From: Aggregatilineales bacterium
GTDB lineage: Bacteria > Chloroflexota > Anaerolineae > Aggregatilineales > Phototrophicaceae
Reading direction: 5' to 3'
Assembly (NCBI GenBank): GCA_030834905.1
Contig: JAUQWZ010000002.1
Span: 1 to 64,000 of the forward strand
DNA: 64,000 bases
The position numbers were made by a program, and so were the translations under genes. Under the pieces are notes generated by a model. The model saw only the letters and a list, made by a program, of their open reading frames with translations. It was not told the origin of the DNA and did no database searches. Shown here one piece after another: positions 8,917-17,727 of this stretch (position 1 is the first letter of the stretch; every line of letters starts with the position of its first letter).

Positions 8917-10086
8917 TCAGTAGCGTAAAACGGCAAGCATTCGTGAATCTACCGGCATCTCTGCTTCAGAAAGTGCATATACCGCGCCGCCATTCTGAAG
9001 AGTCTGCATCGCCGCAAAATCCAACAGTGGAAGATCGTCCTCTGTGCTTTGTTCTTTCTGATAATGAAGTACTTTTCCTGTGGCGGAATCGAATTGCCCC
9101 CATAGCTGGCTATCCACCGAGAACACCAGCTTATCCACACGTCCATAAAACGCAGCCGCTACGACTGCTTCAAGGTTGTCTGTTGCCCGGTCAGTGTTGG
9201 ACCACTGGTTGTATTCTTCAATTACTTTGTGCATTTCCTGATGGAAATAGGGTTCTACAATAGACCAAGCCTGTGCCTGCAATTCTTCAGCACGCAGTTG
9301 TTCAGGATTGCCCGTAATGCCATCTGGCATGAGATAGGCGTATTCGCTGACCTCACGGTAAATAGGCAGCAAATAATCAACACCGGCTAAGACCAGGGGC
9401 GCTTGCTGCTCTCGGAATATCTCTTTGAGACTGGTATCCAATCTGCTGAAATAACGTGTAATCCTGACTTTCTGATCTTCATCGCCCGGTCCATGTCCAT
9501 GAAATATGGCGGTTCGGATGCCACCTTCAGGTGAACGCTGTGGCGTGCCGGTGTGAAACTGCAACTGCTTTTCTGGATCATCGAATTGAAGTGCCTCGTC
9601 AAGGCTTTGAGGCGTATCTTCGGGCAGATCAATCTGACCAACCGTATGCCGTGTGCCTTCAAACAACCGAATTTCATTGAGGCTTATCGCCAGGATGTAA
9701 TAATGACCGTTGTTTGAAAACAGCGGCAGGATAGGTTTCATATAGTAGGATCGAGTGACGACCAGCAGTTCTTCAACTCGAAAGGGTAACTGATAGGTGT
9801 GGAAGTCGTCAGGCGAAATGAATACAGCTAAGCCATCCCGCTGATGCTGCCAGAAAAAGGTGTCTTCCAACAATGCTTGACCAGGTTGCAGCAAGGTGCC
9901 GACTTCGCGGGGTTTCATGCCATTATCGAGCAAGTGCCGTTCAGCTTCTCGCAACAAATTCTTGAAACGGATAGGATCTTGTTGGGTATCCTGTCCGGTA
10001 CGATGGGTTGGCAGAAATATAGAGATACTTGGTCTTTGACTTTGTTGAGACAGCAATTTCAGTTGATCCAGGTTCAGGTTTTCCAC
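8917..10086 (-). CDS. Bacterial archaeo-eukaryotic release-factor-related protein (baeRF family 3-like)
   Basis: 389 residues from a GTG start with GGGAG upstream. The opening (LSQQSQRPSISIFLPTHRTG followed by QQDPIRFKNLLREAE) is characteristic of the baeRF group, bacterial relatives of archaeal/eukaryotic release factor 1 and Pelota. Conserved centre residues include VLAGVDYLLPIYREVSEY and a C-terminal LVFSVDSQLWG with GGAVYAL, the usual eL30-like end of the fold. No GGQ peptide-release tripeptide is visible, so it should not terminate translation in the classical way. A ribosome-associated or stress role is inference from the family. It is a single gene, convergent with the kinase run. Confidence 0.75.
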   Translation of the reverse strand: MENLNLDQLKLLSQQSQRPSISIFLPTHRTGQDTQQDPIRFKNLLREAERHLLDNGMKPREVGTLLQPGQALLEDTFFWQHQRDGLAVFISPDDFHTYQLPFRVEELLVVTRSYYMKPILPLFSNNGHYYILAISLNEIRLFEGTRHTVGQIDLPEDTPQSLDEALQFDDPEKQLQFHTGTPQRSPEGGIRTAIFHGHGPGDEDQKVRITRYFSRLDTSLKEIFREQQAPLVLAGVDYLLPIYREVSEYAYLMPDGITGNPEQLRAEELQAQAWSIVEPYFHQEMHKVIEEYNQWSNTDRATDNLEAVVAAAFYGRVDKLVFSVDSQLWGQFDSATGKVLHYQKEQSTEDDLPLLDFAAMQTLQNGGAVYALSEAEMPVDSRMLAVLRY

Positions 10087-10112
10087 GGTTTAACTCCCTT
10101 ATCTTTGTGCCT

Positions 10113-10118
10113 ATTATA
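10113..10118 (-). promoter_or_regulatory. -10 hexamer upstream of the baeRF gene
   Basis: On the minus strand the sequence TATAAT lies 27 nt before the GTG start at 10086, preceded by TTG. A -35 match at the expected spacing is poor (TAAAGG). A short 5' leader of about 20 nt carrying GGGAG would result. Confidence 0.4.
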
Positions 10119-10301
10119 CAACTCTGGAGTGATGCCCTTTATTCTGCCATCTTTAACTGTGCAATCCATGAGAATTTCAGTATACAAACGCAGTGCTGGA
10201 TGAACTTGAACACTTCGCCGTATCTGTTTAAGCAAAAGAGATCATGCCTGACTTCTCTTGACCGCTGCTGATTGACTGCCCTTAGGTCACAACCAGGATG
10301 A

Positions 10302-10340
10302 AACTAAAAAGAAGAGATCGGGTTGCAAAACCCGATCTCT
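10302..10340 (-). terminator. Rho-independent terminator (minus strand)
   Basis: Perfect 12-bp arms AGAGATCGGGTT / AACCCGATCTCT around a GCAA loop. On the minus strand the stem is followed by TCTTTTTAGTTT, so it ends transcription coming from the right, where only a gene remnant (10366-10490) is now found. Confidence 0.75.
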
Positions 10341-10365
10341 CCTCTTAACAGCGGTGCTTGACCAT

Positions 10366-10490
10366 CTATTCGATGGGATTATCGCGCACCAGCACCAGCG
10401 CGCCCTGACCGCGCCGTCAGGAGACCGCCCCGCCGTTGAAGTAGGTCATGCCCACCGGATTTTCGCCGCCTGGCAGCTCACTGCCGCCTC
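10366..10490 (-). pseudogene. Possible C-terminal remnant of an unidentified gene
   Basis: On the minus strand one frame reads like the end of a real protein: LPGGENPVGMTYFNGGAVS, an in-frame TGA, then RRGQGALVLVRDNPIE and a TAG stop at 10366-10368, with a good terminator just beyond. No start or upstream body remains, and the frame is interrupted by the TGA. I do not recognise the family. The rest of the 10087-10606 gap shows only the baeRF promoter region and the upstream region of the ROK gene. Confidence 0.3.
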
Positions 10491-10606
10491 TCAAACATCT
10501 GAAAACCATCCTTGACAGACACGGCTCCTTAGCGGATAATGCGTCAGGTTTTGAAGGTACTTTTCAAAAGTATTTTGTTTAGTCCTGCGCAAGAAGGTTT
10601 ACCCGG

Positions 10607-11623
10607 ATGAGTACCAACGCTAACGCTTTGGTGATGAAAGAAATCAACGTTAATCTGGTGCGCCGAACGCTGAGGGCGCAGCGTGAGGCGACCAAGCAGC
10701 AGATCGCCGAGGCAACCGGGTTAAGCACCGTAACGGTAGCGACCATCCTTCAGAAGTTGATTGAGGACAATATCGCCTTCGATGTCGGCTTTGCTGCCTC
10801 GATGGGTGGTCGTCCTGCGCAGCTTTTTCAATTCAATGAAGATCACTCGCACGTCCTGGTCCTGTTCACCCATGAGCAGCAGGGAAAGGATATGTTGTAT
10901 GTGCGGGTGGCGAACCTGAACGGCGTGTGTATTTACGAAGTCGAAGCTGCGCTGGCGGAGATCAATCTTCACACGTTTGAGCCGTATATTGATGCGGTGC
11001 TTCAGGAATATGCTTCGATCCGCGCGATTGTTTTTGGGCTGCCAGGTGTCGAATTCGGCGGGAAAATTCTTGGGGCGGATTACCCGGCACTTTTGGGCAC
11101 CGACTTTTTAGCGCATTATCAGGATCGCTATCCACTGCCCGTGATTGTTGAGAATGATGTCAACGCTGCTTGCATTGGCTACTGCCGACGTAATCAGATT
11201 GAGTCTGAAGCCGCCGCGCTGTATCTCTACTTCCCGCAGAAGTACCCGCCCGGCGGCGGCATCTATATCAACGGCAGGCTTTACAAAGGCTACAGCCATT
11301 ACGCGGGTGAAGTCGCCAGTATGCCGTTGGGTATCGACTGGAACGACCCGACTTTGTACGAATCATCGGAGCGGATTTGTGAAGCGATAGCAGCCCTTAT
11401 TCAAGCGGTCAGCCTGCTGCTGAACCCACGCAGCGTCATTCTGTACGGCACCTTCCTGACCGATCTGCATCTGCGCGATATTGAGCGTAGGTGTGCTGCT
11501 CGCCAACCCGTTCGCTCGATCCCGCACCTCAGTCTTGCCGCTGATTTTACGCTGGATTACCAGCAGGGCATCATCGAAGCGGCTCTCGCGCTGCTGGAAC
11601 CACAAATGCCCATTTCCCTCTAG
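10607..11623 (+). CDS. ROK-family transcriptional regulator (NagC/XylR type)
   Basis: 338 residues. An N-terminal winged helix-turn-helix (about residues 15-70: QIAEATGLSTVTVATILQKLIED, then GGRPAQLF) is followed by a ROK sugar-kinase-like domain with ENDVNAACIGY and GGGIYINGRLYKGYSHYAGEV. The usual ROK zinc motif (CxCGxxGCxE) and the HM of the GEIGHM segment are missing; the segment reads AGEVASMPLG. It is therefore unlikely to have kinase activity and may sense a ligand differently from NagC. The MFS transporter gene starts 26 bp downstream, so the likely role is control of its uptake or efflux in response to a sugar-type molecule. Which sugar cannot be told. Confidence 0.85.
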   Translation: MSTNANALVMKEINVNLVRRTLRAQREATKQQIAEATGLSTVTVATILQKLIEDNIAFDVGFAASMGGRPAQLFQFNEDHSHVLVLFTHEQQGKDMLYVRVANLNGVCIYEVEAALAEINLHTFEPYIDAVLQEYASIRAIVFGLPGVEFGGKILGADYPALLGTDFLAHYQDRYPLPVIVENDVNAACIGYCRRNQIESEAAALYLYFPQKYPPGGGIYINGRLYKGYSHYAGEVASMPLGIDWNDPTLYESSERICEAIAALIQAVSLLLNPRSVILYGTFLTDLHLRDIERRCAARQPVRSIPHLSLAADFTLDYQQGIIEAALALLEPQMPISL

Positions 11624-11649
11624 TGTGTCTGTAGAAAGTGACGATTTCG

Positions 11650-12906
11650 ATGGCGACTCTGTTCCTACTGGTGATTTACGCTGCCTTCATTAGTCTTGGC
11701 TTGCCGGATGCACTCTTAGGGGTGGCATGGCCCATAATGCAAGTGGAGTACGATGTACCTGTCAGTCTGGCAGGGCTGGTGTCGATGAGTATTTCGGTCA
11801 ATACGATCATCTCCAGCGTGTTAAGCGGCAGAGTCCTAAAGCGATTTGGTACGGGGCGCGTCACGGTTGTCAGTGTCCTGATGACGGCAGCCGCGCTGCT
11901 CGGGTTTTCAGCCGCGCCCAGTTTCATCTGGCTGGTACTGCTGGCAGTTCCTCTCGGATTAGGCGCAGGTTCGGTCGATGCCGGGCTAAACGACTATGTG
12001 GCGAAGAATTACGAAGCGCGCCACATGAGCTGGCTGCATTCGTTCTGGGGCGTTGGCGCGTTGACAGGTCCGGTTATCATTTCCCAGATTTTGGCTCGCG
12101 GCGAGTCATGGCGAAATGGCTACTTAACGGTCGCGCTGGTGCAGTTCGCGCTGGTGATCGTGCTCTTCGCGACTCTGCCTCTGTGGGATAAAGTCGCGCG
12201 GTCACAACGGAAAACCGATGCCGGGTCGCCCAGCCAACCGCCTGAGGCAGCGCCTGTTCCAGCCGAACGCAGGCGCAATTCGGCTGCATCGGCTGCGAAA
12301 GGCATTTTTGCTCCGCTGCGCATTGAAGGCGTGAAACCTGTTCTGATCGTATTTCTGCTTTACTGTGGCATCGAATCGACCATGGGATTGTGGGGAAGCA
12401 GTTTCCTCATCCGTGTGAAAGGGATTGATGTAGCGACCGCCGCGGCATGGGTATCGCTGTATTACGGCAGTATCACGGTTGGTCGGTTTATCAGCGGTTT
12501 TGTGACGATGCGGATGGACAATAAGACCCTGATCCGAAGCGGCGAGATCCTAATTCTGATTGGCGTGATCGGCTTGCTGCTGCCGCTGCCCGACGCTGTC
12601 TCGATGCTCAGTTTTATCCTGATTGGTTTCGGCTGCGCGCCCATTTACCCCAGTATGCTGCACGAAACCCCCGCACGCTTTGGCGATGCAGAGGCGCAGA
12701 ACATCATGGGCTTTCAAATGGCAGTCGCCTATATCGGAACCAGCTTGCTCCCGCCGATATTCGGCGCGATTGCTTCTGCGACCAGCTTTGCGCTTCTCCC
12801 GGTTTTTCTCATTGCCTACATTACGCTGATGCTGGTGAATTCGGAACAGACCAACCGTTTTATGCTGCGCAGGAGTATGCCGTCACCTTCGATCCATCCA
12901 TCATAG
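11650..12906 (+). CDS. Major facilitator superfamily transporter
   Basis: 418 residues from the ATG at 11650 (a GTG at 11638 adds four). Twelve hydrophobic segments are apparent in two halves, separated by a hydrophilic central loop at about residues 185-220 rich in Pro, Ala and Arg. Near the N-terminus FISLGLPDALLGVAWPIM and RVLKRFGTGRV match the fucose-permease/YbjJ-like branch of MFS, whose members move sugars or are of unknown substrate. The pairing with the ROK regulator immediately upstream supports a carbohydrate-related substrate, by inference. The gene ends convergently with an M23/PD40 gene 58 bp away. Confidence 0.85.
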   Translation: MATLFLLVIYAAFISLGLPDALLGVAWPIMQVEYDVPVSLAGLVSMSISVNTIISSVLSGRVLKRFGTGRVTVVSVLMTAAALLGFSAAPSFIWLVLLAVPLGLGAGSVDAGLNDYVAKNYEARHMSWLHSFWGVGALTGPVIISQILARGESWRNGYLTVALVQFALVIVLFATLPLWDKVARSQRKTDAGSPSQPPEAAPVPAERRRNSAASAAKGIFAPLRIEGVKPVLIVFLLYCGIESTMGLWGSSFLIRVKGIDVATAAAWVSLYYGSITVGRFISGFVTMRMDNKTLIRSGEILILIGVIGLLLPLPDAVSMLSFILIGFGCAPIYPSMLHETPARFGDAEAQNIMGFQMAVAYIGTSLLPPIFGAIASATSFALLPVFLIAYITLMLVNSEQTNRFMLRRSMPSPSIHPS

Positions 12907-12964
12907 GGAGCCAGCTTTGCGGCTCATCGGGTAAAGACAAACGTATCGCGCTGCCCGCTTGTCG

Positions 12965-14644
12965 CTACGCCGGACTCGCTGGCTCCAGCAGCCAGAGCGT
13001 CATATCGAGCGCATTCCAGAACGCGATCTGGTTTCCCTCTGGCGAAACCGACCAGTCACCGTTGGCAACCGCGAACGGCGTTCGCGCTGCGTTCGTCAGC
13101 GCGCGTGTTTCGGCGCTGGGAATGTGGTAATAGGAGAGCGTCTGTAACGCCGTCGCAGCATCAAACGGCAGATAGTAGACGCTGTCCCCATCACGCCAGC
13201 GCCACGCGCCAAACCAGGACAGATGCTGCGCCTGCGCCCCGGGCTGCGTTTCAATCGTGTAGATGCCGTTGAGTGTCGGGTCGGGATCGTATGCTGTATA
13301 GAACATGAGCCGCGTTCCACCTGGAGAGACGCTCAGGCTGCGCAGCCAGTTCCAGCTTCCCAGCGTAAAGCCGGTGTCTTCGACCACATCATAGATTTGA
13401 AGCGAGGTCGTAACGCGCTCGCGGCGCGTGACCAACAGGCGAGTGCTGTCGATCCAACGGGCTGAGATACCCGGCTCGGAGAGGAACACCCGCGCATTCT
13501 CGCCGCTGGAATCTGCCACCCATACTTCCGCGCGTGGATCTTCTTCGCCTGGCAGCGGCGTTTCATTTTGCGCAATCCACATCAGGCGCAGGTTGTCGGC
13601 GCTCAGTGACGGAAAAGCGCCGCCGGTGCTGACCAGCCATTCCGTGTTGTCTGCAAGTCGGCGGATGGCGAACTGATCAGCGCGCCGTTCGAGGCTGTGC
13701 GTGCCGTCCGCGGAAAGGTGGGGCGGCGGTGCCTGCCCGATTAGGTTGACCATTTCGCCCGCCTCGGTGTTCCACTCGAAAATTCCGGCGCGCTGTCCCG
13801 CCGAGCCGTCAATGACGTACAGCCGGCTAGAGCCGCCGGGCTGCCACCAGGCACCGGCACAGCAGCCATCGAATGCCAGCCGCCGCGCCGACCATTCGCC
13901 GTCCGGCAGCGGTGACGCCAATACAGGCAGCGGCGGGTTGGCGGGGGCGCTGTCATCCGGGGCAGGGTAGGGCGCGGCATAGTCGTTCAGCGGAGCGCCG
14001 CCAAAGGTAACGTCGGGTTGATCATCGAGACTCATCCACTGGCGGGCGTTGTCGAGATTTTGCATGAAGCTGCGGGCGCTGAATGAGCCGATTGTCGCCA
14101 GCGCGTGCCAGTTGGCGTCGATGTAACTGATCGGGTTGTAAGCCGTCCGATACGTCGGTCCGCGGAGTTCGAGATGCAGGTGCGGGCGTGAATCGCAGGT
14201 TTCGTCAGGATCGCCGGACAGAGCGACGACATCGCCCTGAGCGACCGCTTGCCCTTGCGTGAGCGTCGGTCGTTCCAGCAGATGCCCGTACAGGGCGATG
14301 ATCCCGAACTGGTCGTGGCGGATGAGCAGGTTATGCGGACCGGAGCCAAAGCCCAGATCATCGACATAATCGACCACGCCGTCCGCCATCGCGATCAGCG
14401 CTGTTCCGCAGGGCATGGACAGATCGATGCCGAAGTGCAGCCGCTGTCCGGCTTCGTACCAGTCTCTGCCGCGCACATAAGCGCCGGTGGTGTTGCCGTA
14501 AGGTTGCCCCAGCAGCCACGTCGAAGGACCGGGCGGGCTGGCAACCGGCAGCGTCAGCGGTTTGGGGTTTGGCTGTCCTTGAATGGCGACGCTGCCAGCG
14601 ATCAGACATGTCACCAGTGGGAATGCGAAGCGCTTCCAGTTCAT
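12965..14644 (-). CDS. Secreted M23 metallopeptidase with C-terminal PD40/TolB-like propeller
   Basis: The ATG at 14644 gives 559 residues beginning with a signal peptide (MNWKRFAFPLVTCLIAGSVA); the longer frame from 14743 adds a non-signal-like prefix and is not preferred. The M23 domain occupies about residues 40-185: zinc ligands in RLHFGIDLSM (HxxxD) and in RPHLHLELRG (HxH), with ALYGHL between them, so the catalytic set is complete. It should cleave peptide cross-links in cell-wall peptidoglycan or another peptide substrate outside the cell. The remaining ~330 residues carry beta-propeller phrases such as FPSLSADNLRLMWI, SARWIDSTRLLV and SPGGTRLMFY. The same two parts occur as separate, broken neighbours at 1-2526. 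Confidence 0.85.
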   Translation of the reverse strand: MNWKRFAFPLVTCLIAGSVAIQGQPNPKPLTLPVASPPGPSTWLLGQPYGNTTGAYVRGRDWYEAGQRLHFGIDLSMPCGTALIAMADGVVDYVDDLGFGSGPHNLLIRHDQFGIIALYGHLLERPTLTQGQAVAQGDVVALSGDPDETCDSRPHLHLELRGPTYRTAYNPISYIDANWHALATIGSFSARSFMQNLDNARQWMSLDDQPDVTFGGAPLNDYAAPYPAPDDSAPANPPLPVLASPLPDGEWSARRLAFDGCCAGAWWQPGGSSRLYVIDGSAGQRAGIFEWNTEAGEMVNLIGQAPPPHLSADGTHSLERRADQFAIRRLADNTEWLVSTGGAFPSLSADNLRLMWIAQNETPLPGEEDPRAEVWVADSSGENARVFLSEPGISARWIDSTRLLVTRRERVTTSLQIYDVVEDTGFTLGSWNWLRSLSVSPGGTRLMFYTAYDPDPTLNGIYTIETQPGAQAQHLSWFGAWRWRDGDSVYYLPFDAATALQTLSYYHIPSAETRALTNAARTPFAVANGDWSVSPEGNQIAFWNALDMTLWLLEPASPA

Positions 14645-14794
14645 CCAGCTTTCAGCCTTTAAAGGGTTCACGATGAACGCATTTGTACCACAGGTGGCAT
14701 AGGAATACAGCAGGTGATGATTTGACGCGCACGGCTGAAGCATGTAATCTTTGCCTCAAATTCCTGAACCCTGCGACACAATGGAGACTTACTT

Positions 14795-16027
14795 ATGACC
14801 CTTAATCGGCAGCGAACTATTGACGAACTTAAGGACTTGCGCGCGCTCACCGGTAATGCCGATGGCTCCCAGCGCGTCGCGTTTACCGAAACCTGGGACA
14901 CGGCGCGCGCCTGGCTGCGCGAAAAACTGGAGCAGCTTCCGGTTGAGATCGAAACGGACGAAGCGGGCAACGTCTGGGCGACACTGAGGGGCGAGTCAGA
15001 AAAGGAACTGCTGATCGGCGGGCACATCGACTCCGTGCCCAACGGCGGTTGGCTGGACGGCTGCCTGAACGTATTGGCGGGACTCGAAGTGCTGCGCCGG
15101 ATTGCGAGCGAGGGGAAGCCGCCCGTGACCGTCCGCCTGGTCGATTGGGCAGATGAAGAAGGGGCGCGCTTCGGGCGCAGCCTGTTCGGTTCCAGCGCCG
15201 CTTCCGGCACGATGAATCCTGATGACCTGCGCGAACTGATCGACCGGCAGGGGATTAAACTGGTTGATGCCATTGGCAAGTACGGCATCAGTCTGGATAC
15301 TGCTAAACAGGCGCACAGGCAGTTCAAAAACGCCAAAGCGTACCTGGAACTGCATATCGAACAGGGTCCGGTGCTGGAAAGCATGGATCTGCCGCTGGGG
15401 GTAGTGCTGGGGACGTTTGGCGTTGAGCGACACAGCATCCGCTTTATCGGGCAGTCGGCGCACGCTGGCAGCACGCCGATGGACAAACGCCGCGACGCGC
15501 TCGGCGCGGCAGCAAAGCTGGCGCTCGAAATCCGCGAGATCGGCAAGCGTCACGGCGGCGTCTGCACGGTGGGTTTTGTCAGAACTATGCCCGGCATCGT
15601 CACGGCGGTAGTGGGGCAGTGTGACATCACGCTTGACCAGCGCCACCTGAACGCGGACTCGCTGGCGGCAATGCTGCAAGAGGCGAAGGACGCCAGCCTT
15701 CGCTTTGCCGAGGAAGAAAACGTGAGCGTGGAATGGAGCGACCTGTGGCGAATTCACCCGATTCCGTTCGATCCGCAGTTGATCGAGATGGCGGATGAAG
15801 CCATTCGTGAAGTCGCCGGCGCGTCGCACCGCCTGCCCAGCGGACCGCTGCATGACGCGGCGGAAGTGGCGCGGGCGGGCGTCCCGACGGTGATGCTGTT
15901 CGTCCAGAGTCTGCGCGGGCTTTCTCACGCCAAAGAAGAAGATACCAAAGAGGAACACATCGCCCAGAGCGTCGAGGCGCTTGATCATTTGGCGACCAAA
16001 GCCATGCGCTGGGTGGCAGGGCGATAA
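14795..16027 (+). CDS. M20-family amidohydrolase (N-carbamoyl-L-amino acid hydrolase / allantoate amidohydrolase type)
   Basis: 410 residues, the normal size for the hydantoinase/carbamoylase branch of M20 peptidases. Metal ligands are visible: His in GGHIDSVPNGGWLDG and Asp in the same block, Glu in WADEEGARFG, His in LHIEQGPVLE and His in SGPLHDAAEVARAG. A dimerisation/lid domain (about residues 205-325) includes GQSAHAGSTPMDKRRD, typical of the family. The reaction is hydrolysis of an N-carbamoyl or ureido group to give the free amino acid plus CO2 and ammonia; the exact substrate cannot be told. It is monocistronic, divergent from the M23 gene, and followed by a terminator. Confidence 0.85.
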   Translation: MTLNRQRTIDELKDLRALTGNADGSQRVAFTETWDTARAWLREKLEQLPVEIETDEAGNVWATLRGESEKELLIGGHIDSVPNGGWLDGCLNVLAGLEVLRRIASEGKPPVTVRLVDWADEEGARFGRSLFGSSAASGTMNPDDLRELIDRQGIKLVDAIGKYGISLDTAKQAHRQFKNAKAYLELHIEQGPVLESMDLPLGVVLGTFGVERHSIRFIGQSAHAGSTPMDKRRDALGAAAKLALEIREIGKRHGGVCTVGFVRTMPGIVTAVVGQCDITLDQRHLNADSLAAMLQEAKDASLRFAEEENVSVEWSDLWRIHPIPFDPQLIEMADEAIREVAGASHRLPSGPLHDAAEVARAGVPTVMLFVQSLRGLSHAKEEDTKEEHIAQSVEALDHLATKAMRWVAGR

Positions 16028-16058
16028 AGTTAACGTTAAACAGAAGAACAGGGTAGGG

Positions 16059-16088
16059 CGGCGCGCTCAAACGGGCGCGCCGTTTTGT
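16059..16088 (+). terminator. Rho-independent terminator after the M20 amidohydrolase gene
   Basis: Perfect 8-bp arms CGGCGCGC / GCGCGCCG around TCAAACGG, followed by TTTTGT, 31 bp after the stop codon. Confidence 0.7.
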
Positions 16089-16167
16089 ATGATGCGAGCG
16101 CAGCCAGCAGCGCCGCGTTCCGGCGACTCGTGCTACAATGAGACGACAATGATTTGTGAGGACCGAG

Positions 16168-16734
16168 ATGGTGCTTCAGGAACGAGTGTACACCGTCGCA
16201 GATTTGCGCGCGATTGAAGCCTTGCCAGAAAACAAAGATAGACGCTTTGAACTTATCAATGGAGCTATCTACGAAGTGCCATACCCCAGCCCAACGCATA
16301 ATTTGCTGGTCGGAAACATTTATAGCTCGCTCCGGGAATTTGTGAAGGCGCGGAAGTTGGGCTACGTATTCACCGATTCAGTCAGTTACAGCCTGCCGAA
16401 CGGTGATGCGTATGCGCCAGATGTGTCGTTCGTCTCACAGGAACGCCAGGCAGCCCCCTTGCCCAAACAGTTGACTATCGCGCCTGATATGGCGGTTGAA
16501 GTCGCCTCGCCAAGCAATCGCGAGCGCGAGCTGTTAGATAAAGCGGAATCGCTGCTGGAATGTGGTACGCACTTTGTGTGGATTGTTTACCCGAATACAA
16601 AAGTGGTTGATGTTTGCCACTTATCGCCGGAAGGCAGCCTGATCACGCGCAAGATTGATAGTGGCGGGGTGCTGGATGGCGAGGATGTTCTGCCGGGCTT
16701 TACGCTGAGTGTCCGTGATGTGTTCGAGCCTTAA
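16168..16734 (+). CDS. Uma2-family (DUF820) PD-(D/E)XK nuclease-like protein
   Basis: 188 residues from the ATG at 16168, with GAGG 7 nt upstream (a GTG at 16156 is an alternative). The sequence follows the Uma2 pattern: YTVADLRAIE at the start, RRFELINGAIYEV, then DAYAPDVSFVS (catalytic Asp), MAVEVASPSN (Glu of the EXK-type motif) and GTHFVWIVYPNTKVVDV. These proteins are common in Chloroflexota and cyanobacteria in many copies and are predicted nucleases of unknown role. The gene stands alone between two strong terminators, and TACAAT at about 16132 may be its -10 element. Confidence 0.85.
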   Translation: MVLQERVYTVADLRAIEALPENKDRRFELINGAIYEVPYPSPTHNLLVGNIYSSLREFVKARKLGYVFTDSVSYSLPNGDAYAPDVSFVSQERQAAPLPKQLTIAPDMAVEVASPSNRERELLDKAESLLECGTHFVWIVYPNTKVVDVCHLSPEGSLITRKIDSGGVLDGEDVLPGFTLSVRDVFEP

Positions 16735-16753
16735 GTTGTTATAATTTACAGCG

Positions 16754-16797
16754 AGCGGCAAGGAGTGGGTTGTTGCCCACTCCTTGCCGCTTTTCTT
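16754..16797 (+). terminator. Strong Rho-independent terminator between Uma2 and cdd
   Basis: Perfect 16-bp arms (AGCGGCAAGGAGTGGG with its complement, 16754-16769 and 16776-16791) with loop TTGTTG-like spacing, followed by TTTTCTTT. It serves the Uma2 gene and sits at the 3' end of the convergent cdd gene. Confidence 0.9.
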
Positions 16798-17184
16798 TCA
16801 GCCGCGCCAGCTGTAGGGCAGCAGCTTTTCGAGCGTGACGACAACATCGGGCGCGACCAGAACCTCCGCGTGAATGTTGTCGTCGTGAAGCTGGCTGATG
16901 AATTCACGACAGCGCCCGCAGGGTGGTAAAATATCGCCATTCCAGTTGACGGCAACCATCTTCAGGACGTGGTTTTCGCCCGCGGTAATCATGGCTGCCG
17001 CCGCGGCATGTTCGGCGCAAAATCCCATCGAGCAGGCGGTATCGATACAGACGCCTGTGTAGAGGTTGCCATCGGCTGTTAGCAGCGCCGCGCCCACGCC
17101 GCCGACCTCGGCATATTCAGTCAGTCGGCGCGGGTTCAGCACCGCTTTGGCAGCTTGGTACAGTTCGTCAATGGTTGTGGTCAT
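16798..17184 (-). CDS. cdd: Cytidine deaminase
   Basis: 128 residues, typical of the homotetrameric class. It converts cytidine or deoxycytidine to (deoxy)uridine in pyrimidine salvage. The zinc site is complete: CAEHAAAAA (Cys and catalytic Glu) and PPCGRCREF (two Cys). The GVGAALLTADGNLYTGVCID block binds the nucleoside. The variant phrase MGFCAEHAA is also seen in blasticidin-S-deaminase-like members, so a related substrate is possible. It is the last gene of a minus-strand group with the membrane protein and cytochrome upstream, though spacing gives no proof of functional linkage. Confidence 0.88.
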   Translation of the reverse strand: MTTTIDELYQAAKAVLNPRRLTEYAEVGGVGAALLTADGNLYTGVCIDTACSMGFCAEHAAAAAMITAGENHVLKMVAVNWNGDILPPCGRCREFISQLHDDNIHAEVLVAPDVVVTLEKLLPYSWRG

Positions 17185-17204
17185 CGGTTCCTGCTTGCCT
17201 GCGG

Positions 17205-17714
17205 CTACAGATAGCGGGCGATTGACATGCCCAGCAGCGCGATCACCATCAGTATAAAGCTGACGCGGGCATCTGCCGCGAGCCGGTCGGCGCGTTCGCG
17301 CAGGGTCGCTACTCCTCCGGCGGGAATGGCTGCCACACCATCGGAGACGTGCTGATTGAGTGCTTCGCCCAATTCGCGAGTAGCGCGCCCGGTTCTCGCC
17401 CCACCGTGAATGCCCGCCAGAATTCCGGCAAGCGCGCCGGTTCCAAGCGCGGCATTCCCAAGGGTGCTGAAATAGCTGGCAGAGTCGCTCACCGCGTACA
17501 GCAGAATACCCGCCAGCATCGTCACACCGGCGGCGGCGGGGAATGTCCTGGCGTAAGGCGTGCGGATAAGCAGCGTCTTCATGAAGCGCAGCCCGCTATC
17601 GCCCGCCGCCGAGACTGCCGGCACGACGTAAAACAGGGTCGCTGCGCCAGCACCAAACCAGATGAAAGCGGCAATAATATGGATGAGCCGCAGCACCACA
17701 TGTACGATGTCCAT
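17205..17714 (-). CDS. Integral membrane protein, four helices (CopD/DUF2269-like)
   Basis: 169 residues with four hydrophobic helices. The first, VVLRLIHIIAAFIWFGAGAA, has the LHxxAAxxWxG pattern seen in CopD and DUF2269-type membrane proteins, where the His can bind haem or metal. The rest is typical membrane sequence with a short cytoplasmic loop RADRLAADARV before the last helix. It starts 13 bp after the end of the cytochrome c lipoprotein gene, so the pair may form a small electron-transfer or redox unit; this is inference. No more exact function can be assigned. Confidence 0.65.
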   Translation of the reverse strand: MDIVHVVLRLIHIIAAFIWFGAGAATLFYVVPAVSAAGDSGLRFMKTLLIRTPYARTFPAAAGVTMLAGILLYAVSDSASYFSTLGNAALGTGALAGILAGIHGGARTGRATRELGEALNQHVSDGVAAIPAGGVATLRERADRLAADARVSFILMVIALLGMSIARYL

Positions 17715-17727
17715 ATCTGAATCTCCT

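Noticed and set aside
14996..15988. 330-codon minus-strand open frame
   Set aside because: Antisense of the M20 amidohydrolase gene, whose metal-binding motifs are all intact.
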